Origin: Lachnospiraceae bacterium MD308
Lineage (GTDB): Bacteria > Bacillota > Clostridia > Lachnospirales > Lachnospiraceae
Assembly (NCBI GenBank): GCA_000403475.2
Contig: KE159798.1
Location: 10,960-74,959 of the forward strand
Length of the DNA stretch: 64,000 bases
Reading direction: 5' to 3'
The position numbers and the translations under genes are program-made. How positions within the stretch are numbered: the stretch's first letter is position 1; every line of letters starts with the position of its first letter. Below, piece after piece: positions 61,352 through 64,000 of this stretch. The notes under the pieces are model-generated. The model was not told the origin of the DNA. It saw only the letters and a program-made list of their open reading frames with translations, and did no database searches.

Positions 61352-62377
61352 ATGGATTATAAGAAGGCAGGCGTTGATATTGAAGCGGGTTACAAGTCGG
61401 TGGAGCTGATGAAAAAGCACGTGAAAGAGACCATGCGCCCAGAAGTTTTAGGGGGGCTTGGCGGATTTGCAGGAGCTTTTGATCTAAGTGCCATTAAAAA
61501 TATGGATGAGCCGGTTCTGCTCTCTGGGACGGACGGCTGCGGCACGAAGGTTAAGCTGGCGTTTGTTATGGACAAGCATGACACGATTGGGATTGATGCT
61601 GTTGCCATGTGTGTAAATGATATCGCCTGTTCCGGCGGCGAGCCGTTGTTCTTCCTGGATTATATAGCGTGCGGTAAAAATTATCCTGAAAAGATCGCGG
61701 CTATCGTGAGCGGCGTGGCAGAGGGCTGTAAGCAGTCTGAGTGCGCGCTGGTAGGCGGCGAGACCGCGGAGCATCCGGGACTTATGCCGGTGGATGAGTA
61801 TGATCTGGCAGGATTTGCCGTAGGTGTGGCAGACAAGAAGGAGATTATAAACGGACAGGATATAAAGTCGGGAGATGTACTGATCGGTATGGCGTCAAGC
61901 GGCGTACACAGCAATGGATTTTCCCTTGTCCGCAGTGTGTTCGAGATGACGAAGGAATCTCTGGATACATACTATGACGAGCTTGGAAAGACACTTGGCG
62001 AGGCTTTGATCGCACCGACAAGAATCTATGTGAAAGCGCTTAAGAGCATTAAAAATGCCGGCGTCAGGGTGAAGGGATGCAGCCACATCACAGGCGGCGG
62101 TTTCTATGAAAATGTGCCCAGGATGCTGCCGGAGGGCGTTCGCGCGGTGATTGAGAAAGGCAGCTATGAGGTTCCGGCAATCTTTAAGCTGTTAGCGTCG
62201 AAGGGCGATATCGCGGAGGAGATGATGTATAATACCTTCAATATGGGACTTGGCATGGTGATTGCCGTTGACCCGGAGGATAAGGAAAAGGCTGTGGCGG
62301 CAATCGAGGCGGCCGGGGAGACAGCTTATGTGGTCGGGCGCATCGAAGAGGGTGAAAAAGGAGTTACATTATGTTAA
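61352..62377 (+). CDS. purM: Phosphoribosylaminoimidazole synthetase (AIR synthase)
   Basis: This 341-residue PurM has [20 protein letters not shown], the ATP loop [16 protein letters not shown], and the [11 protein letters not shown] and [11 protein letters not shown] blocks (here [12 protein letters not shown]). It closes the imidazole ring from FGAM. It overlaps purN by 7 bases. Confidence 0.97.
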   Translation: MDYKKAGVDIEAGYKSVELMKKHVKETMRPEVLGGLGGFAGAFDLSAIKNMDEPVLLSGTDGCGTKVKLAFVMDKHDTIGIDAVAMCVNDIACSGGEPLFFLDYIACGKNYPEKIAAIVSGVAEGCKQSECALVGGETAEHPGLMPVDEYDLAGFAVGVADKKEIINGQDIKSGDVLIGMASSGVHSNGFSLVRSVFEMTKESLDTYYDELGKTLGEALIAPTRIYVKALKSIKNAGVRVKGCSHITGGGFYENVPRMLPEGVRAVIEKGSYEVPAIFKLLASKGDIAEEMMYNTFNMGLGMVIAVDPEDKEKAVAAIEAAGETAYVVGRIEEGEKGVTLC

Positions 62378-62994
62378 ATATAGTTGTGCTGGTGTCTGGC
62401 GGCGGAACGAACCTTCAGGCAATCATTGATGCGGTATCGGCAGGCGAGATTACCAACACAAAGATTTCCGGGGTCATCAGTAACAATAAGAATGCATACG
62501 CGTTGGAGCGGGCAAAAAATCACGGGATTGAGAATCTTTGCATATCCCCGAAAGATTTCCCGTCCAGAGCGGAGTTTAACAAGAACTTTTTGGAGGCGGT
62601 GGACAGGCTTGAGCCGGATCTGCTTGTGCTTGCCGGATTCCTTGTGGTGATTCCGCCGGAGATGACCGAGAAGTACAGAAACCGCATAATCAATATACAT
62701 CCGTCCTTGATTCCGTCTTTCTGCGGGACGGGATATTATGGACTTAAGGTTCATGAGGCGGCGCTTTCACGGGGGGTTAAGGTAGTGGGCGCAACCGTTC
62801 ATTTTGTGGATGAAGGGACGGATACGGGGCCGATTATCCTGCAAAAGTCCGTGGAAGTGGAGCAGGGTGATACCCCGGAGGTTCTGCAGAGACGTGTTAT
62901 GGAGCAGGCTGAGTGGAAGATTCTGCCAAGGGCGATCGATCTTATCGCTAACGGGAGAGTTAAGGTAGAAGACGGCAAAGCTGTCATCCTTTAG
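62371..62994 (+). CDS. purN: Phosphoribosylglycinamide formyltransferase
   Basis: This 207-residue enzyme has [20 protein letters not shown], the AGFLVVIP loop, the catalytic [10 protein letters not shown], and [13 protein letters not shown] with the catalytic Asp. It formylates GAR with 10-formyl-tetrahydrofolate. It is coupled to purM, and purD follows 67 bases later. Confidence 0.97.
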   Translation: MLNIVVLVSGGGTNLQAIIDAVSAGEITNTKISGVISNNKNAYALERAKNHGIENLCISPKDFPSRAEFNKNFLEAVDRLEPDLLVLAGFLVVIPPEMTEKYRNRIINIHPSLIPSFCGTGYYGLKVHEAALSRGVKVVGATVHFVDEGTDTGPIILQKSVEVEQGDTPEVLQRRVMEQAEWKILPRAIDLIANGRVKVEDGKAVIL

Positions 62995-63061
62995 AGGAAA
63001 GGGATTTGCCAGTAACAGTTGTGATAATGGTTGAGGACGATAATTTAGGAGGAAACGAAGA

Positions 63062-64000
63062 ATGAATGTTTTGATTGTCGGAAGCGGCGGGAGAGAGCAT
63101 GCCATTGCGTATTGCGTGGCAAAAAGCGACAAGGCGGATAAGATTTACTGTACGCCGGGCAATGCCGGGATTGCGGAGTATGCAGAGTGCGCGCCGATTG
63201 GCGCCATGGAATTTGAAAAAATCGTGGCGTTTGCGAAGGAAAAGGCGGTTGACCTTGTGATCGTAGGGATGGATGACCCGCTGGTGGGCGGCCTTGTGGA
63301 CGAGCTGGAGGCAGCAGGCATCCGCACTTTCGGGCCGAGGAAGAATGCGGCAATCTTAGAAGGTTCCAAGGCATTTTCCAAAGATCTGATGAAAAAATAT
63401 AATATCCCCACGGCTGCTTATGAGAACTTTACCGATGCGGACAAGGCGCTTGCCTATCTTGAGACTGCGAAGTTTCCGATCGTTCTCAAGGCAGACGGGC
63501 TGGCGCTCGGAAAGGGCGTGCTGATCTGCAATACCCTCGAGGAAGCGAAAGAGGGCGTTAAGACGATTATGTTAGATAAGAAGTTCGGCTCCGCGGGAAA
63601 TGAGATGGTTATCGAGGAGTTTATGACAGGACGCGAGGTGTCTGTGCTTTCCTTTGTAGACGGCGATACGATTAAAACTATGACCTCGGCCCAGGACCAC
63701 AAGCGGGCAGGGGACGGAGATACAGGGCTTAACACCGGAGGAATGGGAACATTTTCCCCAAGCCCGTTCTACACGAAAGAAGTGGAAGAGTTCTGTGACA
63801 AATATATCTATCAGGCTACCGTGGACGCTATGAAGGCGGAGGGCAGGCCGTTCAAGGGAGTCATATTTTTTGGGCTTATGCTCACGGAAGAAGGGCCGAA
63901 GGTGCTTGAGTACAACGCAAGGTTCGGCGACCCGGAGGCCCAGGTAGTCCTTCCGAGGATGAAAAATGACATTATCGAGGTCGTAGAGGCATGTATTGAC
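63062..64000 (+). CDS. purD: Phosphoribosylamine-glycine ligase, 3' truncated by the window
   Basis: The first 313 residues are present. MNVLIVGSGGREHAIAY, PTAAYENFTDADKALAYLE, the ATP-grasp KADGLALGKGVLI, NTGGMGTFSP and EYNARFGDPEAQVVLPRM show PurD. It joins glycine to phosphoribosylamine. About 110 residues would follow beyond base 64000. It ends the purEMND run within the window. Confidence 0.97.
   Translation, partial: MNVLIVGSGGREHAIAYCVAKSDKADKIYCTPGNAGIAEYAECAPIGAMEFEKIVAFAKEKAVDLVIVGMDDPLVGGLVDELEAAGIRTFGPRKNAAILEGSKAFSKDLMKKYNIPTAAYENFTDADKALAYLETAKFPIVLKADGLALGKGVLICNTLEEAKEGVKTIMLDKKFGSAGNEMVIEEFMTGREVSVLSFVDGDTIKTMTSAQDHKRAGDGDTGLNTGGMGTFSPSPFYTKEVEEFCDKYIYQATVDAMKAEGRPFKGVIFFGLMLTEEGPKVLEYNARFGDPEAQVVLPRMKNDIIEVVEACID

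Overview
The window reads as a chromosomal segment of a low-to-mid GC, anaerobic, spore-forming Firmicute, most likely Lachnospiraceae (Clostridium cluster XIVa). The grounds are an alpha/beta-type small acid-soluble spore protein, the ferredoxin-linked indolepyruvate oxidoreductase with a phenylacetate-CoA ligase, AddAB, the PadR/DUF1700/DUF4097/PspC operon, and dense AGGAGG-type ribosome binding sites. No rRNA or tRNA gene and no CRISPR array was seen.

Region 1 (1-14.1 kb) is an eroded accessory region. It starts with the last 95 bases of an IS1380-family element whose second, complete copy lies at 12464-14120 in the opposite orientation with a 5-bp target duplication. In between lie an IS630 copy (368-1641) that splits an already frameshifted gene, a lone DUF4062 gene with its own terminator, and a decayed mobilisable element bounded by 20-nt imperfect inverted repeats (3083-3102 and 6682-6701). 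That element carries a frameshifted membrane acyltransferase, an intact alpha/beta hydrolase, an ORF with an in-frame stop, and a chimera of a MobV relaxase fragment and a serine recombinase tail. A two-component system (7.3-9.4 kb) and a TRAP transporter follow. The transporter belongs with a DapA-family lyase/synthase, a 2-hydroxyacid dehydrogenase and a divergent LysR regulator (to 17.1 kb); the IS1380 copy has landed inside that cluster.

Region 2 (17.1-30 kb) holds hisH-hisF, ung, a HTH-Uma2 gene whose promoter is embedded in a perfect 18-bp palindrome, and a heavy-metal cluster. The metal cluster has a His-rich Zn/Cd-type P1B-ATPase, a CadC/SmtB-type ArsR repressor, and a second P1B-ATPase with an atypical CPS motif. 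Then come a TPR lipoprotein, hflX overlapping a convergent AraC gene, and a DapF-like epimerase with serine at both catalytic cysteine positions.

Region 3 (28.9-37.3 kb) is a Fic-domain protein with a VbhA-like N-terminus and a winged-helix C-terminus. Its stop overlaps the start of addB, which is followed by addA and a DUF1294 gene.

Region 4 (37.3-49 kb) contains a split chromate transporter with a LysR regulator, the PadR-DUF1700-DUF4097-PspC operon, a possible structured RNA, an SASP gene, a WecG/TagA-like glycosyltransferase, a PucR-type regulator, and the ftsE-ftsX-M23 peptidase-ctpA cell division/envelope block.

Region 5 (49-64 kb) is core metabolism: pyrC-pyrF-pyrK-pyrD, the iorA-iorB-paaK operon for aryl-pyruvate oxidation, pyrE, a run of small membrane proteins, an M29-type aminopeptidase with a long extra N-terminal region, and purE-purM-purN-purD, the last cut off by the window end.
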